A stretch of DNA of 7,767 bases from Oscillospiraceae bacterium (GCA_009783605.1 WRDE01000086.1:1-7767), one strand, 5' to 3'; positions 1 through 7,289 are shown, counted from the first letter of the stretch. Translations and numbers: made by a program. The notes: generated by a model from the sequence alone, not told the origin.

Positions 1-52
1 GATTTCGGGATCGCCGCCGCCGGCATATGCCGGCGGCGGCGATCCCGAAATC
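1..52. repeat. Perfect 52-bp palindrome at window edge
   Basis: Bases 1-26 are the exact reverse complement of bases 27-52, with no spacer; the centre is the CATATG at 24-29. The right arm is real coding sequence: it encodes the GGGDPEIC stretch that matches GGGDPAIC in the downstream paralog, and bases 32-47 are identical to 1865-1880. The left arm gives residues (SPPPA) with no counterpart in the paralog. Because the palindrome runs exactly to the first base, a fold-back (inverted chimera) at a contig end is the likeliest explanation. A genuine genomic palindrome cannot be excluded. Confidence 0.9.
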
Positions 53-1207
53 TGCGATTATGTCCAGCAGCTGCCGATGATTGTGCCGGCCGAAGCCAAG
101 GGCCGGGGCAATACCAGCTGGAATGTCGAAAAAAAGCATTTCAACATCAAGCTGGCGAACAAGGCGTCGGTGCTGGGGATGCCGCGGGCGAAGGACTGGA
201 CGCTGATCAACAACTATTGCGACAAGTCGATGGTACGCAATCCGCTTGCGCAGCATCTGGCGGCCATGACCGGCATGGAATTTGTGCTGAAGATGAAGTT
301 GGTGGATTTCTGGTATAACGGCCGGTATATGGGGACCTATCTCCTCTCGGAAAAGAAGGAGGTCGACCCCGAGCGGATCAATATCCCGGCGTATTACCCC
401 GGCGCGAAACCCGGTGATATCGGGTATTTATTGGAATTTGACAGCCATGCCCAGAACGTTCCCGACCTGGGCGCGCTGGAGCGCCCGATCGGCGCCGGCG
501 ATTATTACCGGCCCTGGTATAACCCGGATACCGACAAGCTGTTCTTCCGGGTGCCGATCGGCGGCAAGGTCGCCCGTATCAAGAGCCCCGCTTATCCGAA
601 AGAAATAGCCAACGACAGAGCGCACATCACCTATATCTGCGATCAGGTTGAAGAGGCGATCAACGCGCTGTATTCAAGGGATTACAGCCGGATCGAAAAA
701 ATTATTGATGTCCGCTCTTTTATCAAATGGTACATCGTCCAGGAATATCTGAACAACCACGACACCTCCTTCCATGCCAGCTGTTTTATGTATCTGAAAC
801 CGGGCGGAAAGTTAGAGATGGGACCGGTCTGGGACGCGGATTTCAGCTCCGGCAACTGCGATTACTGGAATGTCGGTGACAATCCGGATCTGTACCGCTC
901 CGGCGCCGCCTGGTTTTACCTGATATTTGAGCATAAGCAGGCCCGCGATATCCTCTTGGAAGAATGGCAATCCTTTTATGCCAGAACCGCCGATCTCTTG
1001 GATTGGGTGGATGACATGGCGGCGCTGGTCTACCGCTCGCAGAGATATAATTTCCAGATATGGGATGTGCTGGACCAGAAGATGGGCGCCAATCCCCCGG
1101 CGGTGGTGGCGGCCAATACCTATGAAAAGCAGGTCGCGTTGTTGAAAAACTGGCTGGCGGCCCGGCGGCCGCAGATGAACGCGTTTTACCAGGAATTTTG
1201 CAAATAG
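2..1207 (+). CDS. CotH-family protein, 5'-partial
   Basis: This is the C-terminal part of a CotH-family protein (atypical protein kinase fold; B. subtilis CotH phosphorylates spore coat proteins). The frame is open from base 2 to the TAG at 1205-1207, so the ATG at 77 is internal and the true start lies upstream. Residues encoded before 77 (GGGDPEIC...) still align with the next gene. Seen motifs: KGRGNTSW just after base 77, KKHFNIKL (probably the nucleotide-binding lysine region), VDFWYNGRYMGTY, NNHD at 752-763 and WDAD at 830-841. By analogy with characterised CotH proteins, the last two hold the probable catalytic or metal-binding aspartates. It is roughly half identical to the downstream gene (51 of 96 positions over one block I compared), which points to a tandem duplication. 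The two are probably co-transcribed. The first ~25 bases are doubtful because of the edge palindrome. The substrate is unknown, and a role outside spores is possible. Confidence 0.88.
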   Translation: MSGSPPPAYAGGGDPEICDYVQQLPMIVPAEAKGRGNTSWNVEKKHFNIKLANKASVLGMPRAKDWTLINNYCDKSMVRNPLAQHLAAMTGMEFVLKMKLVDFWYNGRYMGTYLLSEKKEVDPERINIPAYYPGAKPGDIGYLLEFDSHAQNVPDLGALERPIGAGDYYRPWYNPDTDKLFFRVPIGGKVARIKSPAYPKEIANDRAHITYICDQVEEAINALYSRDYSRIEKIIDVRSFIKWYIVQEYLNNHDTSFHASCFMYLKPGGKLEMGPVWDADFSSGNCDYWNVGDNPDLYRSGAAWFYLIFEHKQARDILLEEWQSFYARTADLLDWVDDMAALVYRSQRYNFQIWDVLDQKMGANPPAVVAANTYEKQVALLKNWLAARRPQMNAFYQEFCK

Positions 1208-1215
1208 GAGAAGGA
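1206..1215 (+). promoter_or_regulatory. Ribosome binding site of second cotH-like gene
   Basis: The purine-rich AGGAGAAGGA overlaps the TAG stop of the upstream gene and ends 7 bases before the ATG at 1223. It fixes this start and implies translation soon after, or coupled to, the first gene. Confidence 0.8.
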
Positions 1216-1222
1216 TATCCGG

Positions 1223-3022
1223 ATGATACACAACACCATTAAAGTATGGCTTTGCCGGCTTCTGGCGGCGGCTATTCTGGTTTCGCTGGCGGGATGCACA
1301 AATAACGGCAGCGTTTTGTCCTCCATAGGAAGCCCCAGCAGCTCCGGACCGAAAAACGCGGATGATGACGCAGGCGTTTATGTCCCGCGTACGCCCGCGG
1401 GGATAGATCCCACCGGCTACGAGGCGGGGATGCCGATTCTGTCGGCCGCCGACGCGGTGACAAATGAGGTATGGGAGCTCCAGCCGGATACCAAAGTGTT
1501 GGGGAATTTTTTGCTGACCCGGGAGAGCAATCCGCAGCTGCCTTTCGGCGTCGCCTGCTATTTTTTTGACAATCATATCACCGCGCTGCTGCCCGCCGGT
1601 GTTGACCGGACCGCGCTGATCCCCACTTTTGCGTATTACGGCCGTGAGGTGAGCCGGGACGGGGCGCCGGTGGTTTCGGAAGTGACGGCGCTGGATTTTT
1701 CCGAGCCGGTTATCCTGACCCTGACCGCCGAGGACGGCTCCGTCGAAGAGGTGACGGTAACGGTGGAGACATTAGACACCGGGATTCCCTCTTTTGCGGT
1801 GACAACGGCAGACTTTGCTGAAATCACCTCTCGCACCAGCACATGGGAAGCCCTTTTCTATCTGGGCGGCGGCGATCCCGCTATCTGCCCATACGCGGCG
1901 GATACCCCGTTCACCGGTACCGGTACCGTCAAAGGGAGAGGCAATTCCAGCTGGGGACACGCCAAAAAGGGATATACCGTCAAGTTGGATGAAAAAGCGC
2001 GGCTGTTGGATATGTCCCGCTCCCGCAACTGGTCGTTAGTCTCCAACCATGAGGACAAAGCGCTGCTGCGCAACGTGATGGCGGAATATCTGGCCGACGC
2101 CGCCGGCATTGAGTTTATTATGAAGATCCGGCCGGTGGATCTGTGGTATAACGGCCGGTATTGGGGGACCTATAACCTGTCCGAAAAGGTCAAAGTAGAC
2201 AGCGAACGGGTCAATATTGCCGGAATCGAACCCGACTGGCCGGTGGAACAGGTCGGGTATCTGATGGAATTCGACGGTCATGTCAACGAAATCAAACCGA
2301 TTCAAAAACAGCAGTGGATGATATTCGGCGTCGGGGCATACGATCCGGTTTCCGGAGATGTATTCTATTGTACCAGTCTGGGCGGAAAATGGGTGTCAAT
2401 CAAAGAGCCGAAATATGAAGATCTTACCGAAGAACACGCTTACTATATTTTCGGCAAGGTAGAAGACGCTATCCACGCGCTAAAATCCGGAAATTACGCT
2501 GAAATCGAAGAGCTGATCGATGTGCGGTCTTTCGCCAAGTGGTATTTGGTGGAGGAATGGACCAACAACCACGATTCCTCGATGCATTCCAGCGTTTTTA
2601 TGACGCTGGATCCCGGCGGCAGGTTCAAGCTCGGCCCGGTCTGGGATTTTGACCGCAGCTCGGGTAACTGTGACTATTGGAACAAAGGCGATGATATCGA
2701 TTCGCTCTATACAAGCGGGGCCGGCTGGTTCCATCTGCTGTTCAAATGCCGGGAAGCGCGGGAGATATTAAAAGAAGAATGGGAGCTGCTCAATGCCGCG
2801 ACAGCCGATTTGAGCCGGAAGCTCAACGAATGGGCCGGCATGATCAGTATATCCCAGCACTGGAATTTTACCGTCTGGAGCGTATGGGACTCCAAAATCG
2901 GTTCCAACCCGCCGGAGGTGGTGGCCGCTAAAAGCTTTGAACAACAATTGGCTCTCTTACGGGACTATATGAGCAACCGGCGGGGGAGAATGGACAAATT
3001 CATCAAAGGATTAAAAACATAA
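1223..3022 (+). CDS. CotH-family lipoprotein, complete
   Basis: This is a complete 599-aa CotH-family protein, longer than B. subtilis CotH because of an N-terminal extension. Residues 1-25 form a lipoprotein signal peptide: K7/R12, a hydrophobic stretch, and lipobox LAGC with Cys25. A Ser/Asn/Asp-rich linker follows (about 26-60). Residues about 105-185 resemble the Ig-like repeats often found before CotH domains in exported proteins (pattern ending LDFSEPVILTLTAEDGS then EEVTVTVE). The CotH domain spans about 190-595, with KGRGNSSW at 237-244, KKGYTVKL at 248-255, DLWYNGRYWGTY at 306-317, NNHD at 448-451 and WDFD at 474-477. The aspartates of the last two motifs are the likely catalytic and metal ligands. 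Predicted location is the outer face of the cytoplasmic membrane, where ATP supply is unclear, so kinase activity is inferred from the family only. It lies 15 bp after its paralog and is presumably in the same operon. No promoter is visible in the gap. Confidence 0.93.
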   Translation: MIHNTIKVWLCRLLAAAILVSLAGCTNNGSVLSSIGSPSSSGPKNADDDAGVYVPRTPAGIDPTGYEAGMPILSAADAVTNEVWELQPDTKVLGNFLLTRESNPQLPFGVACYFFDNHITALLPAGVDRTALIPTFAYYGREVSRDGAPVVSEVTALDFSEPVILTLTAEDGSVEEVTVTVETLDTGIPSFAVTTADFAEITSRTSTWEALFYLGGGDPAICPYAADTPFTGTGTVKGRGNSSWGHAKKGYTVKLDEKARLLDMSRSRNWSLVSNHEDKALLRNVMAEYLADAAGIEFIMKIRPVDLWYNGRYWGTYNLSEKVKVDSERVNIAGIEPDWPVEQVGYLMEFDGHVNEIKPIQKQQWMIFGVGAYDPVSGDVFYCTSLGGKWVSIKEPKYEDLTEEHAYYIFGKVEDAIHALKSGNYAEIEELIDVRSFAKWYLVEEWTNNHDSSMHSSVFMTLDPGGRFKLGPVWDFDRSSGNCDYWNKGDDIDSLYTSGAGWFHLLFKCREAREILKEEWELLNAATADLSRKLNEWAGMISISQHWNFTVWSVWDSKIGSNPPEVVAAKSFEQQLALLRDYMSNRRGRMDKFIKGLKT

Positions 3023-3118
3023 AGAGACTGACGCATACTTCGCAAAAAGCACAAAACCGCTGTTGGGGCGGGAGTTTAGTATTAATTGGTTTGCGCAAAT
3101 GTGTAAAAACGCAGACAA

Positions 3119-3152
3119 AAATACATTCCGCGCCGAGGCGCGGAATGTATTT
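3119..3152 (-). terminator. Intrinsic terminator of the htrA transcript, possibly bidirectional
   Basis: A perfect 15-bp inverted repeat (3119-3133 with 3138-3152) encloses the tetraloop CGAG. On the minus strand, 25 bases past the protease stop codon, the hairpin runs into a T run (the A run at 3117-3121 on the plus strand), the classic Rho-independent layout. On the plus strand the 3' side is only moderately T-rich (TATTTCTTG), so ending the cotH transcript here is possible but weaker. No other terminator is seen in 3023-3118. Confidence 0.85.
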
Positions 3153-3176
3153 CTTGTGTATGTGTTGGTTAGCGCT

Positions 3177-4811
3177 CTACCGCGGCGGCATCTTGTCCTC
3201 GACCAGCTCTACCTCCACATCAATCGTCGAGGTGGAACGGTCGTCGAAATTGATATGAATCAACGACAGGGTAATCACGTCGCCGACGCTGTATTTGATC
3301 AGTTCCGCCGACATTTCGGTATAATTCCGGACCCGGATTTCATTGACATGGGTGATGATGTCTCCCGCCCGGGCCCGGGTGGCGGTCAGGGAAGAATCGG
3401 GGTCGATACTCTCAATCCGGAAACCCTCCATGCCGACCTGATTAAAAGTGCGCCCGGTAATTCCCAATTTCACACGGCCTTTGACATAGTTGAATTTTAC
3501 CAAATCCTCCAGAATCTTTTTTGCCTCGTTGATGGGAATTGAGAAGCCGAGCCCTTCATAGCCGGTAGCCATGATTTTGGAGGAGTTGATGCCGACCACC
3601 TGTCCGGATGAATTGAGCAGCGGGCCGCCGGAATTGCCGGGATTGATGGCGGCGTCAGTCTGGATGCATTTGATATTATAGCGGGTCTCCTCGTAGACAT
3701 CCCGGTTGAGACCCGAGACGATGCCTTCGGTAACCGACCAGTCTAATCCGCTGTTATTGCCCAGCGCCACGACTTTATCGCCCAGCTCCAATTGGGCGGA
3801 ATCACCCATTTGAGCAACATCCAGCTTTTTCTCCGGTTCGATTTTAATGACCGCCAGATCGGTGTTGGTATCATACCCGACGACTTTGGCTTCATATTCC
3901 GTTTCGTCATACAGTTTGACCATGATCCTTTTATAGATCCGGGGTGGATTCACATTGTCGTTATATACCACATGAGCGTTGGTGATGATATAACCGTCTT
4001 CGGTCCAGACAATGCCGGACGCGCCGCCCACCACCTGTTCGGCGCCGGTCCCGCCGCCGAACATACTGCTCACCTGATCATACATCGTAATGACTACGGT
4101 GGAATCCAGGTTGGCCTTGACGATATCCCGGGTATGCATCCCTTCCTTGGCGGGATCGAGGGTCACGATGCTCGGGGCGTTTTCGGACGGGCTGTTTGTC
4201 TGGCTTCCGGCATTGCTGCCGGAAGACGAATTGTCCGCCAGCAACGCGCCGGCGACCACTAACGACAGGGTGCAGAGAATCCCCACCACCGCCAGAAACA
4301 CCAACATCCCGCTGCGTTTGGGCTTCAACGGTTTTTGGGACGACTGCGGATAGGCCTGCTGCGGTGATTGCTTTTGCTGCGGGGTGTACTGCCATCCATA
4401 GGGATTGTTTGAATAGGGGCTCGGCTGGGGGGGCATCTGCTGCGGTTGCATATATTGCGGGGGGATATACTGCGGCGGGCTCGGTGTCTGCCAGCCGCCG
4501 GTATAGGTGGTCTGCTGCTGCGGGGGCTGCGTATGTCGGGGCGCCGGAGCCGCCGCAGCCGTATATTGCTCCGGCACAGGCGGCTGAGAGGAGGCGGGCG
4601 GTTCCGGAGCGGGCTGCGGCTCGGAATTTTGCGGCTGGACTTCGGCCCCGGCAGCCGTCTCCGGTGTCTGCCAGCCGTTGTCGGGAAGATTGAACCAGCT
4701 CTGGCTGGGGCTTGTCTCGGCAGACGTTTTTTGCTCCTGCGGCTCCTGCGTTTCCGGAAAATCCCGGGGTTCGCTGCCATTTTCAGCGGGGTATTCATCA
4801 AAATTGTTCAT
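3177..4811 (-). CDS. HtrA/DegP-like membrane serine protease with PDZ domain
   Basis: This is a trypsin-fold HtrA-family protease (544 aa from the ATG at 4811), anchored with its catalytic part outside the membrane to degrade or chaperone misfolded exported proteins. Residues 1-165 form a cytoplasmic, Pro/Gln-rich, low-complexity tail with two GWQTP motifs. Residues about 168-191 are a single membrane segment preceded by KPKRSG. A Ser/Asn-rich linker follows. The protease domain is about 225-440, with catalytic triad His280 (TNAHVV), Asp318 (NTDLAVIK) and Ser394 (GNSGGP). One PDZ domain covers about 447-538. The start is chosen by the AAGGAG at 4827-4822; an in-frame GTG directly before the ATG is equally spaced and possible. 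An in-frame ATG at 4916 is rejected because it would place the leader and ribosome binding site inside the gene. It is the last gene after regulator and kinase on the same strand, 114 bp beyond the kinase stop, so co-transcription is likely. The long Pro/Gln tail is typical of HtrA proteins in Gram-positive bacteria. The exact paralog (HtrA, HtrB or HtrC) cannot be assigned. Confidence 0.95.
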   Translation of the reverse strand: MNNFDEYPAENGSEPRDFPETQEPQEQKTSAETSPSQSWFNLPDNGWQTPETAAGAEVQPQNSEPQPAPEPPASSQPPVPEQYTAAAAPAPRHTQPPQQQTTYTGGWQTPSPPQYIPPQYMQPQQMPPQPSPYSNNPYGWQYTPQQKQSPQQAYPQSSQKPLKPKRSGMLVFLAVVGILCTLSLVVAGALLADNSSSGSNAGSQTNSPSENAPSIVTLDPAKEGMHTRDIVKANLDSTVVITMYDQVSSMFGGGTGAEQVVGGASGIVWTEDGYIITNAHVVYNDNVNPPRIYKRIMVKLYDETEYEAKVVGYDTNTDLAVIKIEPEKKLDVAQMGDSAQLELGDKVVALGNNSGLDWSVTEGIVSGLNRDVYEETRYNIKCIQTDAAINPGNSGGPLLNSSGQVVGINSSKIMATGYEGLGFSIPINEAKKILEDLVKFNYVKGRVKLGITGRTFNQVGMEGFRIESIDPDSSLTATRARAGDIITHVNEIRVRNYTEMSAELIKYSVGDVITLSLIHINFDDRSTSTIDVEVELVEDKMPPR

Positions 4812-4821
4812 CACGCAAACG

Positions 4822-4827
4822 CTCCTT
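4822..4827 (-). promoter_or_regulatory. Ribosome binding site deciding the htrA-like start
   Basis: AAGGAG on the minus strand lies 10 bases before the ATG at 4811 and 7 bases before the adjacent in-frame GTG at 4814. It rules out the longer reading from 4916, where no comparable site is seen. Confidence 0.8.
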
Positions 4828-4859
4828 CGTATAAATATGTTCTGTCTGAATATGGGATA

Positions 4860-4890
4860 AGTATATGCGGTGATTGTGTCTATTGGTTGA
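4860..4890 (-). promoter_or_regulatory. Possible weak promoter before htrA-like gene
   Basis: The 114-bp gap between kinase and protease genes is AT-rich. It contains TATACT on the minus strand (4865-4860) with only a poor -35 candidate, TTCAAC, about 20 bases upstream. No terminator hairpin is seen in the gap, so the protease is probably read through from the regulator promoter, and an internal promoter is only a possibility. Confidence 0.25.
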
Positions 4891-4925
4891 AGATTGTTTT
4901 CAAATTTATTAAACATTGCGGTATT

Positions 4926-6404
4926 TTATGTCATGCGGATAAAGGCAGCACCCATGCGGATAGGGGATGGGGCCGGGAGCCAGAATTCAAATTCGCAGAA
5001 TTCTCCCTCCGCCGAAAATACGGCGATCTCGCCTTCGTGCAGATTGATCACCGTGCGCACGATATACAGCCCCAATCCGACGCCGTTTTTGTCCAATCCG
5101 CGGGACTTGTCGCTCTTATAAAACCGATCAAAAATACGCGGCATCTCCCGGGCCGGGATACCTGCGCCGGTATTCCTCACCCGGAAGTATACCCGATTAT
5201 CCCGGTTTTCCAGCCCGATCCGGATCTCGCCGCCGTGATTGGTAAATTTTACGGCGTTATCCAACAAATTGTATACCACCTGGCCGATCAGATCATAATC
5301 CGCCGTGATCTCCGCCCGGGGGCAGTTTTCCAGCCCGGTGACCCGGATTGATCCCTCCTCGATCCGGCGTTCAAAGGGAAGCAGGCAGTTGCAGACCGCT
5401 TCCCGCAGATCAAACCGGACAGGGGTCAGCCGCAGCTGGCCGGAATCAATGCGGGAGAGATCCAGCATCGTCTTGACCAACCGCGAGAGCCGCTTGACCT
5501 CATTGCTGACGATCTTTAAATAATGATTCCGCTTATCCGCGGCGATGGTGCCGTCGAGGATGCCGTCCACAAAACCGGCGATGGTGGTCATCGGCGTTTT
5601 CAATTCGTGGGAGACATTGGTGACGAAGGAGCGGCGCATATCCTCCAGCGAGGAGAGGGATATCGCCATACTGTTGAGCGCGAAAGCCAGCTGGGCCACC
5701 TCGTCCCGGCCTTTTACCGGGATCCGGACCGAAAAATCCCCTTCCGAAAAACACCGGGTGGCCGACGCCATCTGGCGCAGCGGCCACACCAACCGGTAGG
5801 TCATCACATAGACGGCGATAAAGGTCAGCGCCAGCACCCCCAGCGCCGCCAGCAGGAACACCTGCAGATTGTTGGCCAGATAGCGGGTCAGCGTGGAGGT
5901 GCCGGCCGAGGCGAACACATAGCCGTACAGATACCCGTAATCGGTATAGACCGGCAGCGCGGCGGTATACTGCCTGCCGGCAAAGATACCCTCCAGCGTT
6001 CCGATCTCAAAGTATCCCTCGCCCTGTTCCTGCTGCTCCCGCAGCAGTGCCAGCAGCGATTCCGGCAGCATACCGTGGGCGACGCTGCAATGGGGATCCG
6101 AAGAAAAAACCACTTTTCCGTCGGCCCGGGCCAGGATCACGCTGTCGGTGGCAGTACTGAAATCGGTCATCAGCGGCAGCAGCCGGAGAAAATCCTCCCG
6201 CAGCGCGACACCGCCGCCGACCCGGACGGTATAAGCGGCAATATACCGTCCGAAGGTATCGGCGCTGTCAAACAGGGCATCCCGCTTTTCGGTGACCCAA
6301 TACCGGGTGGAGAGAAACAGCTGGGTGCCGCAGAGCGCAAGAAAGGAAGCGAGGATGGCTATCGCTACCACGGTGAAATATTTTGAGAAGATACTCTTAA
6401 ACAT
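4926..6404 (-). CDS. Two-component sensor histidine kinase, HAMP/HisKA type
   Basis: This 492-aa membrane sensor kinase has the usual WalK/PhoR-like order. A first membrane segment (about 11-33) is followed by an extracytoplasmic sensor region (about 34-178). It reads like a Cache/PAS-type fold (DSVILARADGKVVFSS then QYTAALPVYTDYGYLYGYVFAS), though this assignment is tentative. The second membrane segment is about 180-203 and HAMP about 204-256. The dimerisation/phosphoacceptor domain carries His266 in SHELKTP. The ATPase domain has the N box at 379-387 (NLLDNAVKF), G1 at 411-417 (NTGAGIP), an F box near 425-429, and G2 GVGLGL at 441-446. All catalytic motifs are intact. It follows its partner regulator by 67 bp. 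No Shine-Dalgarno sequence precedes ATG 6404 because a heptamer repeat fills that space; the nearest purine motif, AAGGA, is about 40 bases upstream. The C-terminal tail (about 478-492) is coded by a short direct repeat and lies beyond the usual end of the domain. The signal is unknown; envelope stress is suggested only by the linked protease. Confidence 0.95.
   Translation of the reverse strand: MFKSIFSKYFTVVAIAILASFLALCGTQLFLSTRYWVTEKRDALFDSADTFGRYIAAYTVRVGGGVALREDFLRLLPLMTDFSTATDSVILARADGKVVFSSDPHCSVAHGMLPESLLALLREQQEQGEGYFEIGTLEGIFAGRQYTAALPVYTDYGYLYGYVFASAGTSTLTRYLANNLQVFLLAALGVLALTFIAVYVMTYRLVWPLRQMASATRCFSEGDFSVRIPVKGRDEVAQLAFALNSMAISLSSLEDMRRSFVTNVSHELKTPMTTIAGFVDGILDGTIAADKRNHYLKIVSNEVKRLSRLVKTMLDLSRIDSGQLRLTPVRFDLREAVCNCLLPFERRIEEGSIRVTGLENCPRAEITADYDLIGQVVYNLLDNAVKFTNHGGEIRIGLENRDNRVYFRVRNTGAGIPAREMPRIFDRFYKSDKSRGLDKNGVGLGLYIVRTVINLHEGEIAVFSAEGEFCEFEFWLPAPSPIRMGAAFIRMT
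4932..4962. repeat. Direct repeat of 10 bp in the kinase 3' end
   Basis: CATGCGGATA occurs at 4932-4941 and again at 4953-4962, exactly 21 bases (7 codons) apart and in the same frame. It encodes IRM twice in the last 12 residues of the sensor kinase. This may be a small tandem duplication that lengthened the tail. Confidence 0.6.
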
Positions 6405-6411
6405 AATTATA

Positions 6412-6480
6412 AATGCTGAATGCTGAATGCTGAATTAACGGCTGTCCTTATTAAGCATTCAGCATTAAGAATTAAGCATT
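6412..6480. repeat. Inverted pair of 7-bp repeat arrays between regulator and kinase
   Basis: On the plus strand AATGCTG occurs three times in a row (6412-6418, 6419-6425, 6426-6432). After about 20 bases four related heptamers follow in the opposite sense: AAGCATT 6453-6459, CAGCATT 6460-6466, AAGAATT 6467-6473 and AAGCATT 6474-6480. The two arrays can fold into an imperfect hairpin. The right array contains the regulator's last two codons and its stop codon. The left array directly precedes the kinase start and removes any ribosome binding site there. It looks like an inserted short tandem heptamer repeat element rather than native operon spacing. Confidence 0.85.
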
Positions 6481-7170
6481 ATTATCCTTTACCTCAAATT
6501 TATACCCCACGCCCCAGACGGTTTTCAGTGTCCATTCCGGTGAGATGCCGTCCAATTTTTCGCGCAGCCGCTTGACATGGACGTCAACGGTCCGGGAATC
6601 GCCGTAATATTCAAATCCCCATACCTCATCCAATAACTGGTCGCGGGTGTAGACCCGGTTGGGATTCGAGGCGAGGTGATAGATCAGCTCCATCTCCTTG
6701 GGCGGGGTGTCGATCTGCTTGCCGTCCACCCGCAGCTCATAGTTTTCCATGTTGATATACAGCTTGTCATACTGCACCTTGCGGACCCGTTCCTCCTCCG
6801 GCACGCCGCAGCGGCGCAGCACCGCCTTGACCCGGGCGATCACCTCTTTCGCCTCGAAGGGCTTGGTCACATAGTCGTCGGCGCCCAGCTCTAACCCCAG
6901 CACCTTATCGAACACCTCGCTCTTGGCGGTGAGCATGATGATGGGGGTGGCCGCTTTTTTGCGGATCTCCCGGCAGACCTGCCAGCCGTCTAACTGGGGC
7001 ATCATCACGTCCAACAGGATCAAATCGGGTTTTGTCTCGTCAAAAAGCGTCAGCGCCCGGGCGCCGTTGGCCGCGATCACGATATCGTAGCCTTCCTTTT
7101 CCAAATAGAGCCGCAGCAGCTCGCAGATATTGCTGTCGTCGTCAACGACCATAATTTTTCTGGCCGCCAT
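6472..7170 (-). CDS. OmpR/PhoB-family response regulator
   Basis: This 232-aa DNA-binding response regulator has the standard family length. The receiver domain (about 4-118) has the acidic pocket Asp10/Asp11, phosphoacceptor Asp54 (LLDVMMP), Thr81 and Lys103 (VTKPF). The winged-helix output domain (about 133-227) ends in the typical DSRTVDVHVKRLREKL and then VWGVGYKFEV. It should be phosphorylated by the adjacent sensor kinase and bind direct repeats at target promoters, probably including its own operon; no such repeat was confirmed here. The start at 7170 is supported by AAGGAAG (7186-7180), 9 bases upstream. The final Asn-Ala and stop codon lie inside the heptamer repeat, so the extreme C terminus may be altered, without loss of any domain. 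WalR, CssR or PhoP cannot be told apart from the sequence alone, so no symbol is given. Confidence 0.95.
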   Translation of the reverse strand: MAARKIMVVDDDSNICELLRLYLEKEGYDIVIAANGARALTLFDETKPDLILLDVMMPQLDGWQVCREIRKKAATPIIMLTAKSEVFDKVLGLELGADDYVTKPFEAKEVIARVKAVLRRCGVPEEERVRKVQYDKLYINMENYELRVDGKQIDTPPKEMELIYHLASNPNRVYTRDQLLDEVWGFEYYGDSRTVDVHVKRLREKLDGISPEWTLKTVWGVGYKFEVKDNNA

Positions 7171-7179
7171 AAATGGTCA

Positions 7180-7186
7180 CTTCCTT
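7180..7186 (-). promoter_or_regulatory. Ribosome binding site of the response regulator
   Basis: AAGGAAG on the minus strand ends 9 bases before the ATG at 7170. Confidence 0.75.
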
Positions 7187-7205
7187 AGTTTTTGATATTT
7201 TTGAT

Positions 7206-7236
7206 AGTATAACACAAAATGTATCATAATGGAAGA
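7206..7236 (-). promoter_or_regulatory. Promoter of the regulator-kinase-protease operon
   Basis: On the minus strand an extended -10, TGTTATACT (7214-7206), lies about 36 bases before the regulator ATG. The -35 is weak (TTCCAT-like, about 17 bases upstream), which fits an extended -10 promoter or one that needs an activator, for example the regulator itself. The leader would be about 30 bases. Confidence 0.6.
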
Positions 7237-7289
7237 GGGAGCGCGGGGTATGAATAAATTGAAAATTATTTGAAAATCAGATTCCCGTG

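Noticed and set aside
77..79. ATG at 77 as the start of the first CotH gene
   Set aside because: No ribosome binding site precedes it, and upstream codons in frame (GGGDPEIC) align with the paralog, so the gene is truncated by the window edge.
3063..3542. 159-codon plus-strand frame over the terminator and protease 3' end
   Set aside because: Most of it is antisense to the PDZ-coding region, and it passes through the 15-bp terminator hairpin.
4812..4916. Longer protease start at 4916
   Set aside because: The extra 35 residues have no homologous look and cover the AAGGAG that precedes ATG 4811.
4446..6386. Long plus-strand frames opposite the protease and kinase (4446-5351, 5523-6386) and minus-strand 812-1576
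   Set aside because: Antisense shadows of GC-rich genes with intact conserved domains on the other strand; their composition is Arg/Gly/His-rich and domain-free.
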